DNA of 64,000 nucleotides from G965212025 sp965212025 (GTDB lineage Bacteria > Pseudomonadota > Gammaproteobacteria > Poriferisulfidales > Oxydemutatoraceae), in NCBI GenBank assembly GCA_965212025.1, contig OZ243039.1:1612001-1676000 (forward strand), given 5' to 3'. Numbering within the stretch: the stretch's first letter is position 1; each line of letters opens with the position of its first letter. Under the pieces are notes generated by a model, which saw only the letters and a program-made list of their open reading frames with translations, did not search any database and was not told the DNA's origin. A program made the translations under genes and the position numbers. Of the stretch, positions 63,250-64,000 are shown piece by piece.

Positions 63250-64000
63250 ATGCCTTACGGTCTTTTGCGATATGGCTTGTCCAGGCGCTACCCGGCCAGG
63301 CGTGACATTCCCGGGCGACGCCCGCTGAAAAAGCGTTATGACGTCGTCATCATTGGTGGCGGTGGGCACGGATTCTCAACCGCTTACTATTTGGCGAAAT
63401 ACCATGGGATCACCGATGTTGCGGTGCTCGAGAAGTCGTATATCGGCGGCGGTAACACGGGTAGAAACACAGCGGTCATCCGTTCGAATTATCTGTCTCC
63501 TGAGTCAGTCGCTTTTTACCAGGCCTCAGTGAAAATGTACGAAGGCCTTTCCAACGAACTCGGCTACAACATACTTTATTCCCAGAGAGGTCAACTCACG
63601 CTCGCGCATTCCAGTAGCACCATGAGGACATTTCGATTGCGCGCCGAGACCGGGAAGCACCTAGGTGTTCGTATAGAGCTGGTGGATCGTGACCGGGTAC
63701 GGGAAATTGTGCCTTTTTTGAATATGCCCCGAAGTGCCCGGTTCCCGATCTGCGGTGGCTTGTGGCACGCGGACGGGGGTACAGCGCGACATGATGCGGT
63801 TCCTTGGGGATACGCACGCCGGGCTTGGGAACTTGGTGCTGAAATTCACCAGCGTACGGAGGTGACGGGGATACAAAAGCGTGGTGACCGCGTAATTGGC
63901 GTCGTTACGAATCGTGGCGAAGTGGCTTGCGAGCACGTCGTCCAGGCTGTTGCGGGCATGAGTGCTGTTATTGCGCGTATGGCTGGGTTTCGACTGCCGA
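63250..64000 (+). CDS. mgdA: SoxB/MgdA-like FAD dehydrogenase subunit, 3' end outside the window
   Basis: The frame is open from ATG 63250 to the window edge (250 codons). After a short basic leader (RYPARRDIPGRRPLKKRY) comes the FAD motif DVVIIGGGGHGFSTAYYLA, then GGNTGRNTAVIRSNYLSPES, the pattern of heterotetrameric sarcosine oxidase beta subunit and of N-methylglutamate dehydrogenase MgdA. The enzyme would oxidise the N-methyl group of N-methylglutamate or sarcosine, passing formaldehyde to tetrahydrofolate. Further subunits (soxD/A/G-like) are expected just beyond the window. No strong ribosome-binding site is seen before the ATG. Confidence 0.85.
   Translation, partial: MPYGLLRYGLSRRYPARRDIPGRRPLKKRYDVVIIGGGGHGFSTAYYLAKYHGITDVAVLEKSYIGGGNTGRNTAVIRSNYLSPESVAFYQASVKMYEGLSNELGYNILYSQRGQLTLAHSSSTMRTFRLRAETGKHLGVRIELVDRDRVREIVPFLNMPRSARFPICGGLWHADGGTARHDAVPWGYARRAWELGAEIHQRTEVTGIQKRGDRVIGVVTNRGEVACEHVVQAVAGMSAVIARMAGFRLP

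Overview
The window is a bacterial chromosome segment, probably from a gammaproteobacterium. FumC, AcnA, MnmA, AnmK, ValS and PepA all read like that group, but the assignment is an inference without a search. The last 10 kb suggests an organism that uses methylated amines. Core housekeeping genes alternate with repeat-rich accessory DNA that carries defence and toxin-antitoxin genes.

Region 1 (1-9.3 kb): the end of a FlaA1/WbpM-type nucleotide-sugar dehydratase, a five-copy tandem array built partly from the 3' end of that gene, then a minus-strand run of fumC, acnA and mnmA. Region 2 (9.3-20 kb): a secreted trypsin-like protease with GLUG repeats, RhuM-derived remnants (one in inverted orientation to a copy at 3.1-3.3 kb), a DprA-like/phosphoribosyltransferase fusion with 60-residue internal repeats, a stand-alone DprA-like paralogue, a truncated RhuM gene and two divergent Fic genes. 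A DUF4403-type exported protein lies at 20.2-21.7 kb.

Region 3 (22-39.85 kb) is a defence island ending at a tRNA-Ser(GCT) gene. It holds a type I-like BREX operon (brxA-like, brxB, brxC, pglX, pglZ of the VDGLRFD kind, brxL). Between brxC and pglX sits a nested module: an AAA ATPase split by a frameshift plus a 150-residue protein with a D-x3-ExK nuclease-like motif. After brxL there is an imperfect segmental duplication of the brxL tail, a 33-codon micro-ORF and a small membrane protein. Copy 1 ends in a decayed tRNA-Ser copy. In copy 2 a HepT/MntA toxin-antitoxin pair lies between the membrane protein and the intact tRNA-Ser.

Region 4 (40-52 kb): anmK, a second tandem array that includes the 3' end of alanine dehydrogenase, ald, a RecB-like nuclease/superfamily I helicase fusion, and the valS-pepA pair. 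A hypothetical protein with internal repeats follows at 52.3-53.5 kb.

Region 5 (54.2-64 kb) is one plus-strand catabolic cluster: a sarcosine-oxidase-like FAD enzyme, a GlnT/GmaS-like glutamine synthetase, the three parts of an N-methylglutamate synthase-like enzyme (class II amidotransferase, GXGXG, FMN domain), a small unknown protein, an ammonium transporter, two small membrane-associated proteins, a terminator, and the start of a SoxB/MgdA-like dehydrogenase that runs off the window. Together they fit the N-methylglutamate route, in which methylamine nitrogen is captured on glutamate, the methyl group is oxidised and ammonium is handled by the transporter.

The features most worth a second look are the DprA-PRTase locus, the ATPase/nuclease-like pair nested in BREX, the duplicated brxL tail with membrane protein and tRNA copy, and two arrays that amplify the 3' ends of neighbouring genes and share a related downstream module.
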